From: Echiichthys vipera
Lineage: Eukaryota; Chordata; Actinopteri; Perciformes; Trachinidae
Length of the DNA: 64,000 nt
Direction: 5' to 3'
NCBI GenBank assembly: GCA_963691815.1
Contig: OY829646.1
Coordinates: forward strand, 24,224,938 to 24,288,937
Positions within the stretch are counted from its first letter, which is position 1. The number at the start of each line of letters is the position of its first letter. Of the stretch, positions 27,101 to 37,019 are shown piece after piece. The position numbers and the translations under genes are program-made. The notes beneath the pieces were generated by a model, which was not told the origin of the DNA, searched no databases, and saw nothing but the letters and a program-made list of their open reading frames with translations.

Positions 27101-30100
27101 ATGGGTTTATTTATGTACTGTGAACTAACACTGAACTGAGCTGTTCAACTGAAGTAGCTCGAGTCTCTCATCAAAGGGAGCGAGGGAGTACGTGTCCAGA
27201 CAAAAATGACAAAGATCTGTACATACCTCAGCACCATTTCGGTCAGGACCTTATTTACTGGCACGCCATTTTTTGTTGTATGTTCATGACATCATATCTG
27301 CTAAGGGTGTAAGTGGGAGATTTTCTAACAAAGCCTGCTTTTACGTGTGAAGTTATTGAGGAATTGCATTGTTTTATTGAAAACTCTGACTTCCCATGTT
27401 TCTGATTTCTGTAGAGTCAGAGATCAGACCAGCCAGGCTTCTTACCTGGTGCCAGAAACAGACAGAGGGCTACAGGAATGTGATGATTACAGACTTAACG
27501 TCTTCTTGGAAAAGTGGCATCGCTCTCTGCGCCCTCATCCACAGGTTCAAACCCCAGCTGATGTAAGTTAGCTGCACCCTTTTTTGTAACAACTAGTTAT
27601 CAGGAAATGTATTTCTTTTGGTGTTAAATGTGCTCAGCATGAGAGCAACACTTTGATTTATGTGTTTTCTGCTGTGCTCTCTGACTCCTCACAACATTTA
27701 AAACACTCAACCCTTTTTAAAGTGCTGATAGATGTGAAGAAGACCTAAAGCTAGCTGGTAGTATAGGGTGCAAACAGAGGAATTTTTGGAATGCGGCTGT
27801 GTACATTTCAAACTATTTATTTATTTTGTCCATGTTTTGTCAGTGACTTTCGTCAAGGCCATTTTGTCAGTAAAATTACCAACCAAACTGAAATAAGTAC
27901 TGGTCTGGAACCTGATTTATTTATTATTATTGACTAGTATTTAAGTCTAAATGATGATCCTTTTGGTTTGTTGGAACTTGGTGTCTTTTAGTACCCACTT
28001 CTAGGACAAAATACTCCTTAAATAACAGAAACTGTACCATCATTTCCACTTTTTGGGGTTAGACTGCTTTGCACAGCATGGAATTAGCCAGTGCAACTGT
28101 AGATTAGTACTTTTAAAAATCTAATTATATCCTCTTACTCTTTAATTATTGCCTTTATACAACGCCACATGCCACTACAATTTCATGAGTTCCTGCAAGT
28201 TTCCAGGAACCACTGGCTTTTTTCCCCTTCCCTCCTCCATATGCATGCCTGTCAGCAGAGCAGACTGCAGAGAGTTGAGCAGGTTCATAGAAAGAGCGAG
28301 CCTCTGTACTAACAGAATTACACTAAAGTTTGTATGTGCTGCTGCTAGGTTACTGCGCTCTGCTTTACATTATTTTTGATGGTGTCTGCACACCGTCAGT
28401 GTAGGTAGAGACACCACAGCTGTTTGTTTTTCTCCTCTTAACAGTCATTTCTCTTTATTGTTTTTTTTTGCAATATGAGAAACAAGTTCTTCTGTTTTTA
28501 AGATTGATAAGTTTCTGTGTAGAGTCATGCCAGTGTGCTTACATCAACTGTTTTCATATCAGTGTGCATATTTTCTTACACTTGCTCAACATCAGTCACT
28601 CGACACCAACATGAAATGAAAGTCAGGAAATGATCTTTTTTAGAATCTCAGTTACGAACCTTTCCTGTCTCATTATTCAGGGAATGTTTAATAGTTATGG
28701 TTCGGGAAACTCTGCATTTTAGAAACAATAAGAAGAGAAAATATGTTTCTACATATGCAGATGCATTTTTATTATTATTTTTTTCTTACTCAAGCCGTTA
28801 CTGTCTTTTTCCATCAGTGATTTTGACTCATTAATCAAGGAAGACCACTCTGCAAACCTCCAGCTGGCTTTTGACATCGGCGAGCGTGAATTTGGGATCA
28901 AATCATTCACATCTGCGAAGGAGCTGAGTGCCAATCAGCAGCTGGATAAGACCAGGATGATCACCTACCTGTCCAAGTTCTACGAGCTGTTCCGTGGCAC
29001 ACCTCTACCTGCCTCAGGTGCTCTGCCCTGCTTTACTCCTACTTTATGCTATTCTACTCCACTTCGCTGTACTCGGGTGGGATGGAATCACATACCCTTT
29101 TATCAATTCCCAAAGTACAATGAACACCATTCATTATTGGAAAATGGATATTGTTTATTTCTTCATACAACTTCATGAACTGTCAATATTTAGGTTGGTC
29201 TGGTCAGCAATTGTACCAAAACTACTACTTGGAGTGAAGCTGAATTAGCTCATAATTTGAACTGTTTATTCCTACCTTTTATCCATTGTTTTAGCTACCT
29301 ACCTACTAGTAGTCATGCACTCTTAGATAGCTGCAATTTGTAGTGTTTAGCTGATATACTCGTTTAATCAAATCAAAATTTACATCCAAGCACCCCCTGG
29401 GGTACAAATAGCCCTAGTTAGAAATCCCAATCTACTTGACTCAACTCTACTTGATTCTATTATACTAGTTACAACTCAACTGTATTGTTGTTGACTCTAT
29501 GCCACTGGACTGGACTTGATTCTACTCTGCTGTATTGTGCTCTACTGATCTGTGGATGTCTGTGTTATTTAACTGTTTTTGTCCTCTTTTTTTTCTTTAT
29601 CTTCTCCACTGTGTTTTATAATTAAAATAAGCACAAACAACCAAAAATGACTGAAATCCCAGTGAGAGAGAATGTATTTGGTTTCCTTTAAAAAAAAAGA
29701 AGTGTGTTTGTCGTTCAGTCCTATTACTCAAAGTGGCATGAGAGGAATGTGTATGTCAGCAGAGCTGCGGACTGCTGGAGTCAACATGACGGCGGCTGCC
29801 TGTCTCTACTGAAGCGATATTTAATGCTTAACTATACTGTGTTGTTTCATTTAACGTCAACCTTCCTCTGACATGCAGCTGAGTGATTCTTCATTCGTGG
29901 AAAATGTCTCTACACAAATACAGTAACTCTTTTTTGGACCACCTAATCTACAGTATATGGTCATTGTTCATTGATATCTGACATGCATGGCTCTGCACTC
30001 TAATGTTGCCGTGTGTTTTACTGCAGGTTCCAGAGGAGTGGATGAAAACAATGAAGATTATCCATCTAAGGAAGTCAAAAGTAATAATAACGTATTCAAT

Positions 30101-33100
30101 CTTGCACTACCCAGGAAACGGGTACCAAAGGTAACGCCACACTGATCTGATGCGTATATAATTTGATATGTATAGATCTGGTACTAAATACAACAAGTTA
30201 CCTTTCTCTGACTTCCAATATATTTAGGACAATATATTCAATAACCATATGAGAATTTCTGCAGCTGGTGTTGCCTTGAAGCTCTCCATCTTTGGTCTGT
30301 TGGTTATCCAGTCTTATTTCCTGTTGCTGTACTTTCAGGATGAAAAGAAATCAGATGGTACAGATCCCATTTACAAAAGGAGGCGGAAATTATGCAGTTA
30401 TTTGGAGGAGGTTTGTTATTAAACAACCTACTTGTAATTTCAAACCTAACCTCTATAAAATATAACCTGTTGATATAGTAAGATCTTGTCTGTTTTTTGT
30501 CTATTGTTAGGCCACTAATCTGTCGAGTAATGGCTCTGCACTGCAAGAGGAACCCAAGGAAAACAAAGTGCGCTCAATGGCTACTCAGTTGCAAGCCAAG
30601 TTTGAAAGCACATCCAGCTACACCGTAAGGAAAACACAGGTAAAAAATGCATGTGTGTTCAATATAGACCCTATATTTTATTGTAGGAGGACTGCGGTTT
30701 TCATTTTCATCCTTTAAGGCTGTAAGTAAGTATATATGTATGGAGACAATCTACTGCTTTGTACATCCTTTCTGCCTGCATATAGTTAAATAGTTTATGC
30801 CTTCTTTTCATGGATATTAAAATATGTTTTAAATTGCCCCTGTCGTGAGCTGCAGCTCCGACAGTGGTCTGCGGTTTTAATGACAAAACTTTTCCTTTTG
30901 CTAATGCTACAAAGTCTTCTCTTTGTCTGTTGTTTCCAGCATTTAATCTTTTCATCCGTTTCTATTTATGTGCCTTTTTATCAATGGTCTTCCTAACCTT
31001 TCTGCGAAAATCTCAGTCAGACTGTGAGAATTCCTCCCTGCTGCAAACTCTTGACCTGACTGAGAGTCTGCACATTAAACTCAGGCCTCTGGTCCCACAT
31101 AAACCTCCTCCTGAGATGCAGGTAGTCCGGAGCTGCCAGATGGCAGTTATGACACACAAAATGTACAAACAGTATTATTTGTATGCTAGTTCTGTCCTAC
31201 TGTCTCAAAAAATATGTATGTTACATGAGTCAATCATACACACATACACACACATACATTTACAATCACATACTATATATGTACACATACACCACCCATA
31301 TGAAAAGCTCAAGTGATATTTTTTGCCACAATAGGGTTTTTCCATCTCTTTTTGGATATTTATGACCATACTGGTGGTTTTTCATTCTCTAGTCCTCCTG
31401 ACTGACTAAATCAGACAAAAACAACTTCCCCACAAGAGCTTTGGATTTGCTAAAATCATACAAGACTAATGGAAAGCAAACATTATGTAAAAAAGGGTAA
31501 TGAATATTTAAGTTTCTCTCATTTAAATGTAGATGTCATTTCGCAGTTCTCGGATGTTGGACTGCCCCTTCTGTTCTTGACTGCCCCGAGAAGAAAGTTT
31601 TAAAAAGGGGTTGCTCCGATCTGCATTACCATCTGATGATTACAAAACTCTTGCAAACCATAAAGCAGACAAAATATTTACTGTAATGGATTACCTATGA
31701 AAGTTGATTTCCATGCAGGGCTGACATGACTAACGCCACAACAAACTTGTGCAATGCTTTGAAAGTGTTTGGCAGCATTGTAAAGTACTTGTGTTTTGTA
31801 GTTAATGGGCCGAAACATGTAATACCACCTGTGCGGTTCTTTAAATCATCTACAGCCATACTAAATCCATTCCAGCTTAACAGTTTGGTTGCTTGATGAG
31901 GAGCTAAACCACCGTTCACATGTGCACTACTGTATATTATCCCTTTCAGTTTGAAGTCAGTATCAGAAAAGCAGCAGAACACTTAGTGCCTCCAAAGACT
32001 CTGCCCAAACCTCAGCTCCAGCCTGAGTCCCAGCATCCATTTTCTGTAATGAAGCTCAGACATGTTGATCAGACGCACGCTGAGACGAAGCCCCAGCCTC
32101 AGCTTGAGAGTGCAGACCCCCCTGCTACTTCTCCCTCCTGCCACTCAGCAATTCATTTCATGTCAAGAGTCCTCCAGCGCCTCAGGGAGGTGGACGAACA
32201 CGTCTCTGAGGTGATCACTATCTCCTCCCTCATATTTTAACTTCTGTTTTCTTCAATCCCTTGTGATTGTTGCATGTTATGATCCCCGAAAAGGCCCCAG
32301 AGTTGCTTAATTTTATGCTTTGATTTTACATTTAGGTGTGTGCAATGTGTAGTCAGATGAAGGAGTATGCCCCTACATTATCCAACATGATGAAGATGGC
32401 AAGAGCAGGCCTACAAATGACCACGAGCTGAGACAGGCACACAGGCAGATTATAGGCCAGTCTGAGTCGTGTGGAACAGATTGACCAGGGCTGAATAAAC
32501 TGGCTTACGTCTGCGAATAAGCTATTTTTATTGTTAAGATTTGCCAAAAGCCTGCCTGTGTTGGCTCAGATCAGCAACATTTTTCTCTTTATCAAATCAT
32601 TTAATGCAGAACTGAGTTGTGTTTTGTTAAGAACCAAACTTTTTCAAGACATAGACAATGATAAAGTGTTTGAGGTGTGTCCATGATGACACCCACTCAA
32701 GATTCCCTCAACAACAATCATAAGTTGATATACTCATCCAAAATCCTCCTGACAGTACCCGAACAAACATTTTTATCAAGTCAAAGGTAATATATAAGAC
32801 ATAACTCTTTGTGCCCAGCTAGTTAAACCGCCTTCTGGCTCTAGCTCCATACATAGAGCACAGACATGAGTGGTATAAATCCTTCAACTCTCAAATAACA
32901 AAATCTTCAAGTTTCTATTATTTTGCCCACAAAAATCTAAATCTCAAAATTGTTACACAGCCTGTACCAATTTTGGAAGCCTGAGCTTTACGTTCTTTAC
33001 GGCTGAACCAATTTGACGATGTATGTTTTACGTTCTAAGATGGGTTATTTCTTGAGTTTTGGTGTGTATTGGCTAGGATCATGACAAATGTGCTATGTTT

Positions 33101-36100
33101 TCAAAGTAGAAAATGTTCACTGTGAGGAAAAAAATAAATGTGTAGTAATCAATAATTTGCCTCAATTGTTTTATAATAACATCGTAGCCCTCAGATTGTG
33201 AGGTGCTTGGAATTTCCCTCATCAAAAGATAATCCAACTTTGCACACAATATTCTTTTAAACTAATCTTAAATCTAATGATTATCCTTTTAATGAATGTG
33301 CTTTTGAATGTGACTTGACTCAGTTAAGCCTTAAAGACTCAATACTTCACTTTTGATTTAATATGAACAGGTATTTTTTGGCTTAACCGACACACTCTGA
33401 TTTCTGTGCCAGTTCTGTGTGGCTGTCTCAGTTTTCTGCTCCAGTACAGTATGAGTAACCACATCAAGTGGGGTGTGAAATGAATGTAATAAGGCGGCCC
33501 TAGTTCCACACAACTACGTTATTGTTCTCCTCCCGACAATACACACTTAGCTGTCAAATCCTGCTGCTTATGAGGAAAGTAGAACAGAAAGGCCTTTCAT
33601 TATTTAACCGTGTAGTGTTTATTAAATGGTTTAATTCTACCTAATTATGTCTATACATGGAAAGCTCCACATTTGTTGGTGGGAGAATGTCTTGCGGTAC
33701 TAAGGAGGCGAGACTGATGGCTTTTTTTTGTTCCTGTGTTTTCATCCTGCAGAAAAAAGCTCAGACACAACAAGCTAGAGAGTTTCACTCAAAGAGTATA
33801 AAAGAAAAAGCGGTGCACCTTAGTGGGTTGTTCTCAGCAGAAAGCTCTGCTGTACTCAAGGTGACTATGTCAAGCATGGTGTGTGACGCCACCTGGGCCA
33901 TGTGTTTTGCACTGCCTGCCTGCGTGCGTGAGGAGCTCTCCCTTTCCCTTTATTTTTTCACAACATAGATTCTTTTTTTGACACTTACTTAACAAAAAAC
34001 AAGTGACTGGACTACAGAGAATCACCCAAATGTGCAGCTTGTCTCTGCGCTTTATACAGAGGAAATTATAGATAGCTTTATAGAGAGTTTTAACTTTTTG
34101 TTTAGTTGTCTGCTACATCACTTCACTGTTTTGGTTCACTCTCACAGCTCTCACGGTGTCGTCTTCAGCTGCAGGAGGCTGCTATTTTTAGTTTCACTAA
34201 AATATTGTCCAATACCTGCTGATTACCAAACAACAGACGGACACAATAAGATAAAATAGACTTTATTGTCCCAGTGGGAAGTTTTGTTTTGGACATAACA
34301 GTGTCTGCAGTGTAAAATCAAAGCAAATCAACCGTAAAAAGACAACAAATACATTCATCTATACATGCCCAAGAAAAAGGGCACTCATGGTACAAGATAT
34401 AACAGTGATCAACGACTGTTTGCCTGAAAGGAGCTGTTACTCGTAGTGAAGAGCATGAATTGAATCTGATATGATTTTTTGGATAGAGTTAATATTGACC
34501 TTCATCAGGTGACCAGAAGCACAACTCTAAATATTCATGAAAATGTTTCCCCGTAACTGCTAGATGCATAAATAAGCAGAAAGTTCATCATATCAACCAC
34601 AATAACGTGTCAGTGTAACAAAATTAAATTTAACGGTACTTGTATCAAAAAACTACAGCCCCAAAAATTACTATGCAGTTGAAAAATCGCTCTGAAAAAA
34701 CACTGAACACTAAAAACGTAATTAAAGTTATGGTTGATTGAAGGATTGTTCTTTTAGACTGCCTCAGTTTTATCTAGGAGTACCTAATAAACTGGCGAAA
34801 AGATGTATATGATGTCATGTTTGTTTGTCCCAAAGGCAGCACGCATATACTCTGTTCTAACAGCTTACAGACCAAGATTAACATTGGTGCCGTGTATCTT
34901 CTTAATTATAAGACAGATTTATGTGACTACTGCTAAGGACTGCTGCTTTGCATGCGAGCTTTAACTGCTGCTTCTGCCCCTTGTGCTTTTAATTACCATT
35001 TGTCCTCACAGAAGAGAAGTGTGTGTGCTTTTGTGGTGGCACTATGAGGGTTTCACTGCTCCACCTATCCCAAACAGCCGGCTCGAGCTCAACAGTCAGA
35101 TGTTATAGCAGGACTTACAATAGTTTAATATAAAGGAACAAATCCTAGTACACACACAGTGTTTGAATCCAATTTTATTCCCGAAAAAAAAACTATTTAG
35201 ACATGATTAAGTCTCACTGAACCATGTGTGTTTATCCATATAGCCTTGTTATTATCTCCTTTCTATAATTGTTACTTGCTTTCCTTAACTGTGTTTCCCT
35301 CTTGGTTGAATGTTAGTGAGCCATTGTTAGAAATCTAGGGCTTCAGGCTTTAAGAAAAAGACAATGGTCACCTTCTCTGAAGAAGACCCCAGACGACCAG
35401 TGCATGAGAAAACGACATTTTTGCCTGTAGTGTCTCGCTTTTGTCATTACATGGTGTGTGACATTAGAGCTTATCTTCACTGTTTCTTTTTCCATCATCA
35501 CTCTCCCTGTCCTCTGTTACCCAGGGCAGCTCGGTACGAAGAGCGTTTTCCCCGTCGGCTGACAAGTGTCACTCATGCGAGCGGCGCGTTTATATGGTGG
35601 AGAGGGTCTGTGCCGAGGGGCGCTACTTCCACAGAGAGTGCTTCCGCTGTTCTACCTGCAGCTCTGCCCTGCGACAGGGAGCACATGCCTACGACTCTGA
35701 ACAGGGTATGTGTCATCCAATATCAGCTCTTGTCAGTATTGAATCCCCATTTTTCTAAAGAAAGAGCAAAGTTCATTATTTAATTGGCTACTTTGTACTG
35801 ACAGTTATTGTAATTTTGCAGGGAAATTGTACTGCAAACTTCATTTTGATCAACACAACAATGTGACAAACCTAAGGAGAACTTTGTCTCAAAGCTCAGT
35901 GAGTACTTTGCATTTTTAACAGTATGCATCTTATTCTAACATGTACTGCAAGACATCTAACTCCTCTGTCCTCTGTGTTAGAATCGTTCTAGAGCTCGAG
36001 TTCAGGAGCAATGTGCTCATGATGGGCAGAGCTTCGAAACCAGCAGCACAGCAGACCTACAGAGTCAATCCTTAGCAGGTACCTTCAGCTCGTTCATGAG

Positions 36101-36386
36101 GAAACACCTGAGCTGGCCCCTGAGCGTGACTCGCGCTGTATGTAATGCCCCCCGGTATCTGTCCCATCGTGTGTGCAGTACAGCACAGGCCCTCACCGGC
36201 CACCTGAGGGACAATGCCCAGGACTATGCATCCCTGTATGAGCTACTGAGCATGAGCTTGCCCCTGCTGCTTGTTTTACAAGAGGTACTGCTGCAGATGT
36301 ACACAGAGGCTGTGCCTTATGGGCCCAACTCTCTACAGCCTCTACTGCTGTGGCTGCAGGAGCACACAGGACACAGGCTCATCTAG
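14842..36386 (+). CDS. mical2: MICAL2: F-actin monooxygenase, 21 coding exons
   Basis: Flavoprotein monooxygenase that oxidises methionines of F-actin using FAD and NADPH, causing filament disassembly. MICAL2 acts largely in the nucleus, on the actin pool that controls MRTF/SRF transcription. The exons join in phase to about 1108 residues (human about 1124). In order: FAD domain with GxGxxG (G92-G97), FAD-ribose Glu E115, the LHLWP loop, DG motif D222-G223, GD motif G396-D397 and W404 in EPFWPMGTG; CH domain about 516-620; bipartite NLS RKR 658-660 and KRRRK 676-680; a linker with the MICAL2-like REFHSKSIKEKAVHL; LIM zinc fingers 903-956 with all eight ligands; and a hydrophobic tail 1008-1108. 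The NLS, linker and absence of a bMERB domain favour MICAL2 over MICAL1/3, as does the dkk3 neighbour. The start has a strong context (aagATGg). Confidence 0.95.
15103..19484. other. mical2 intron 1 (4.4 kb)
   Basis: No exon seen. Contains an 18-bp tandem duplication (tgactgactgtgggaccc twice, about 15681-15716) and unrelated AT-rich sequence. Near 19250 a tgtccttgagttagacactc stretch looks like a decayed SINE tail. Confidence 0.6.
19485..19692 (+). CDS. mical2: mical2 coding exon 2 (FAD-binding Rossmann motif)
   Basis: Residues 88-156 plus one base. Holds CLIIGGGPCGLRTAIEL (dinucleotide-binding GxGxxG), VVVIEKRDSFSRNNVLHLWP and KKFYGKFCAGAIDHI. The acceptor is ttattcag and the donor gtgagt; ends in phase 1. 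Confidence 0.97.
19693..20589. other. mical2 intron 2, no feature seen
   Basis: AT-rich intron with no recognisable repeat or exon. Confidence 0.6.
20590..20706 (+). CDS. mical2: mical2 coding exon 3
   Basis: Residues 157-195 plus one base, with FHVNVEFVNLLEPPEDQENE, a MICAL signature. The acceptor is tctaatag. The donor is gtgtcc, a weak 5' splice site, but it is required by phase and by the join to the next exon. Confidence 0.93.
20707..21744. other. mical2 intron 3, no feature seen
   Basis: Open frames on the plus strand lack splice sites and similarity to any MICAL segment. Confidence 0.6.
21745..21846 (+). CDS. mical2: mical2 coding exon 4 (DG motif)
   Basis: Residues 196-229 plus one base. 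Contains GWRA and FEFDVVVGADGRRNTLE; D222-G223 is the DG motif of the flavin monooxygenases. The acceptor is tctctcag and the donor gtgaaa. Confidence 0.95.
22055..22400 (+). repeat. Dispersed teleost repeat in mical2 intron 4
   Basis: Contains cgtctgtccctctgtacg, gatatctcaagaacacatga, ggtcactgtgacctcacaaa and ccaaaaggtcaaaggtcaac. This ordered set of phrases recurs in many percomorph introns. Non-coding; boundaries approximate. Confidence 0.6.
22545..23010 (+). repeat. Dispersed repeat family A, copy 1
   Basis: Shares an ordered set of blocks with copies at 43.4 kb and 54.6 kb: gaaagtatcaaaacactcaa, agcctgtattcagaaaactg, gaccaatcagaagagactgg, and tgaacctgaaaatgagcata. Non-coding; the ccaatcag box in it is a CCAAT-like motif. 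Confidence 0.75.
23011..24557. other. Rest of mical2 intron 4, no feature seen
   Basis: AT-rich intron up to the acceptor of coding exon 5. No exon or clear repeat recognised. Confidence 0.5.
24558..24713 (+). CDS. mical2: mical2 coding exon 5
   Basis: Residues 230-281 plus one base. FKRKEFRGKLAIAITANF, then [20 protein letters not shown], almost identical to human MICAL2 and MICAL3. Ends in phase 1. Confidence 0.97.
24862..24962 (+). CDS. mical2: mical2 coding exon 6
   Basis: Residues 282-315. VDLENIVYYKDNTHYFVMTA, then KKQSLLDKGVVIN. The acceptor is atgttgcag and the donor gtaagc; ends in phase 0. Confidence 0.96.
24963..25931. other. mical2 intron 6 with a possible decayed repeat
   Basis: Near 25670-25830 phrases such as ggttcctagttcctggag and gaaagttcctgtggtc resemble a common fish MITE. 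No exon seen. Confidence 0.4.
25932..26189 (+). CDS. mical2: mical2 coding exon 7 (GD motif)
   Basis: Residues 316-401. Contains DYIDTQMLLSSENVNQEAL, GQPDVAMFDFTNMYASENAA and LLVALVGDSLLE, whose G396-D397 contacts FAD. The donor gtgagg is in phase 0. Confidence 0.97.
26351..26466 (+). CDS. mical2: mical2 coding exon 8
   Basis: Residues 402-439 plus two bases. PFWPMGTGCARGFLAALDTA carries W404, equivalent to the gating tryptophan next to the flavin in mouse MICAL1. The donor gtaccc is weak. Ends in phase 2. Confidence 0.95.
26600..26726 (+). CDS. mical2: mical2 coding exon 9
   Basis: Completes R440, then ESIYRLLPQTTTENIAKNF and PGTRYPNLNSSCVRPQQ. End of the catalytic domain. The acceptor is tttctatag and the donor gtgaga; phase 0. 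Confidence 0.96.
26840..26930 (+). CDS. mical2: mical2 coding exon 10 (GC donor)
   Basis: Residues 483-512 plus one base, VRHLYISAELNSCSLERAAT then VNLSRR. The next intron starts gcaagt, not gt. Phase and homology (LSR-(R/K)-ES(E/D)IRP) require this junction, so it is a GC-AG intron. Confidence 0.9.
27415..27562 (+). CDS. mical2: mical2 coding exon 11 (CH domain, first part)
   Basis: Residues 513-561 plus two bases. RPARLLTWCQKQTEGY and DLTSSWKSGIALCALIHRF are the first helices of a calponin-homology domain. The acceptor is tttctgtag and the donor gtaagt. Confidence 0.96.
27563..28817. other. mical2 intron 11, no feature seen
   Basis: AT-rich intron; nothing recognised on either strand. Confidence 0.6.
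28818..29017 (+). CDS. mical2: mical2 coding exon 12 (CH domain, second part)
   Basis: Residues 562-628 plus one base. IDFDSL, NLQLAFDIGEREFGI and MITYLSKFYELFRG complete the CH domain. The acceptor is ttttccatcag and the donor gtgctc (weak). Confidence 0.95.
29018..30026. other. mical2 intron 12, low-complexity ctact-rich stretch
   Basis: From about 29030 to 29550 imperfect ctact/ctctact motifs recur (for example ctactccacttc, ctacttgactc, ctactctgctg), suggesting a decayed pentamer-like repeat. No exon. Confidence 0.45.
30027..30130 (+). CDS. mical2: mical2 coding exon 13 (first half of NLS)
   Basis: Residues 629-663. Ends with FNLALPRKRVPK, matching LNLTFPRKRTPR of human MICAL2; RKR is the first basic cluster of the NLS. 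The donor is gtaacg; phase 0. Confidence 0.92.
30339..30410 (+). CDS. mical2: mical2 coding exon 14 (second half of NLS)
   Basis: Residues 664-687, 24 codons. DPIYKRRRKL holds the second basic cluster; human MICAL2 has NKRRRK here. The donor gtttgt is weak. Skipping this exon would keep the frame but remove half of the NLS. Confidence 0.88.
30511..30639 (+). CDS. mical2: mical2 coding exon 15
   Basis: Residues 688-730. NKVRSMATQLQAKFES matches NKVKSMANQLLAKFEE in MICAL2. Two in-phase donors exist: gtaagg after 30624 and gtaaaa after 30639. I chose the longer form because human MICAL2 continues for a similar length before its next exon. Confidence 0.85.
31017..31121 (+). CDS. mical2: mical2 coding exon 16 (variable linker)
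   Basis: Residues 731-765, bounded by aaaatctcag and gtagtc and in phase 0 at both ends. Proline-rich end (PLVPHKPPPEMQ). No close human counterpart that I can align, so it is called on frame, splice sites and position. Confidence 0.65.
31122..31949. other. mical2 intron 16, no feature seen
   Basis: Contains a short cacatacacac-rich patch near 31240-31290, otherwise unremarkable. Confidence 0.6.
31950..32210 (+). CDS. mical2: mical2 coding exon 17 (Pro/Gln-rich linker)
   Basis: Residues 766-852. Low-complexity Pro/Gln/His-rich stretch ending MSRVLQRLREVDEHVSE, which resembles LSGVLWRLQQVEEKILQ before the IKEKAAHL helix of human MICAL2. The acceptor is ccctttcag and the donor gtgatc. Confidence 0.82.
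32211..33752. other. mical2 intron 17, no feature supported
   Basis: A short frame after an AG at 32335 stops before any donor, so I did not call it an exon. Confidence 0.55.
33753..33860 (+). CDS. mical2: mical2 coding exon 18 (MICAL2-specific helix)
   Basis: Residues 853-888. KKAQTQQAREFHSKSIKEK then AVHLSGLF matches KRAQNLANREFHTKNIKEK then AAHLASMF of human MICAL2. This is the best single piece of evidence for MICAL2 over MICAL1 or MICAL3. Confidence 0.93.
33861..35524. other. mical2 intron 18 with repeat fragment and possible cassette exon
   Basis: Around 34236-34420 the text gataaaatagactttattg tcccagtgggaa matches a common fish repeat 3' part. Near 35347-35430 there is an open stretch discussed among the findings. 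Confidence 0.45.
35525..35705 (+). CDS. mical2: mical2 coding exon 19 (LIM domain)
   Basis: Residues 889-948 plus one base. Zinc ligands C903, C906, H924, C927 (finger 1) and C930, C933 (finger 2) are all present in CHSC...FHRECFRCSTC. The acceptor is gttacccag and the donor gtatgt. Confidence 0.96.
35822..35898 (+). CDS. mical2: mical2 coding exon 20 (end of LIM domain)
   Basis: Residues 949-974. GKLYCKLHF gives the last ligands C953 and H956, then a basic/serine-rich stretch. The donor is gtgagt; phase 0. Confidence 0.94.
35982..36386 (+). CDS. mical2: mical2 last coding exon (hydrophobic C-terminal tail, stop)
   Basis: Residues 975-1108 and TAG at 36384. From about 1008 the chain holds amphipathic then hydrophobic segments (LYELLSMSLPLLLVLQEVLL, 1059-1078) and ends LLLWLQEHTGHRLI. 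Not a bMERB domain and not the C terminus of the canonical human isoform as I know it. Codon use and the open frame through the exon support real coding. Confidence 0.88.
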   Translation, partial: NRSRARVQEQCAHDGQSFETSSTADLQSQSLAGTFSSFMRKHLSWPLSVTRAVCNAPRYLSHRVCSTAQALTGHLRDNAQDYASLYELLSMSLPLLLVLQEVLLQMYTEAVPYGPNSLQPLLLWLQEHTGHRLI

Positions 36387-36971
36387 ACACTCAGCAGACT
36401 TCAGCTGTTAATATTCTACTTTAAATTACCTTAAATCTGTGGCTGAGATGACCATTAGCAGGAGTGCTCTTGTCATAATATCATTTGTAGCCGTGCACAA
36501 GCACCTTTGTAATGTTTACTTGCCTTTTATGATGATACTGCTCTCAGTGTCTTGGATGTACTGTACTTGTGCATCAGCCAAAGAAGGGACACTGTATGTT
36601 GCTCATGCAACGTTTTGCAATTTAATACAGGGGTTAATGAAAACTGCACCAGATATTTTTGTGTGGGTTTGATGTGGAAACTGCTTTTATTTTTAGAGTT
36701 AGAATAAGTTAAAGGAATAGATTTACGGTCAAATAAAACAGACCACAGTCAGTTCTTTAAATACTTGAGACTGCTGAAATCATCTTTGCTGTAGACGTCA
36801 ACCTTTTACTAAGTGTTTTGGAAAATGCATCCTACAGATAAAAATATCTTAACTCAGGTTATGACTGACTAACTTGATGCACTTTACCTTTGGGAACTGC
36901 CTCATCGGCACAGCGGTAAACTGTCATACTTTAGAAGCCAGCTCGCATGTTAACACTGACCATATATACAG

Positions 36972-37019
<48 letters not shown>

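Noticed and set aside
32335..32435. Extra mical2 exon reading VCAMCSSQMKEYAPTL
   Set aside because: It runs into a stop with no donor. Joining exon 17 directly to exon 18 matches human MICAL2 better.
14842..36386. Assignment to mical3 or mical1
   Set aside because: The catalytic domain alone cannot exclude mical3. The PRKR...KRRRK NLS spacing, the IKEKAVHL helix, absence of a long Glu-rich region and bMERB domain, and dkk3 as neighbour all favour mical2.
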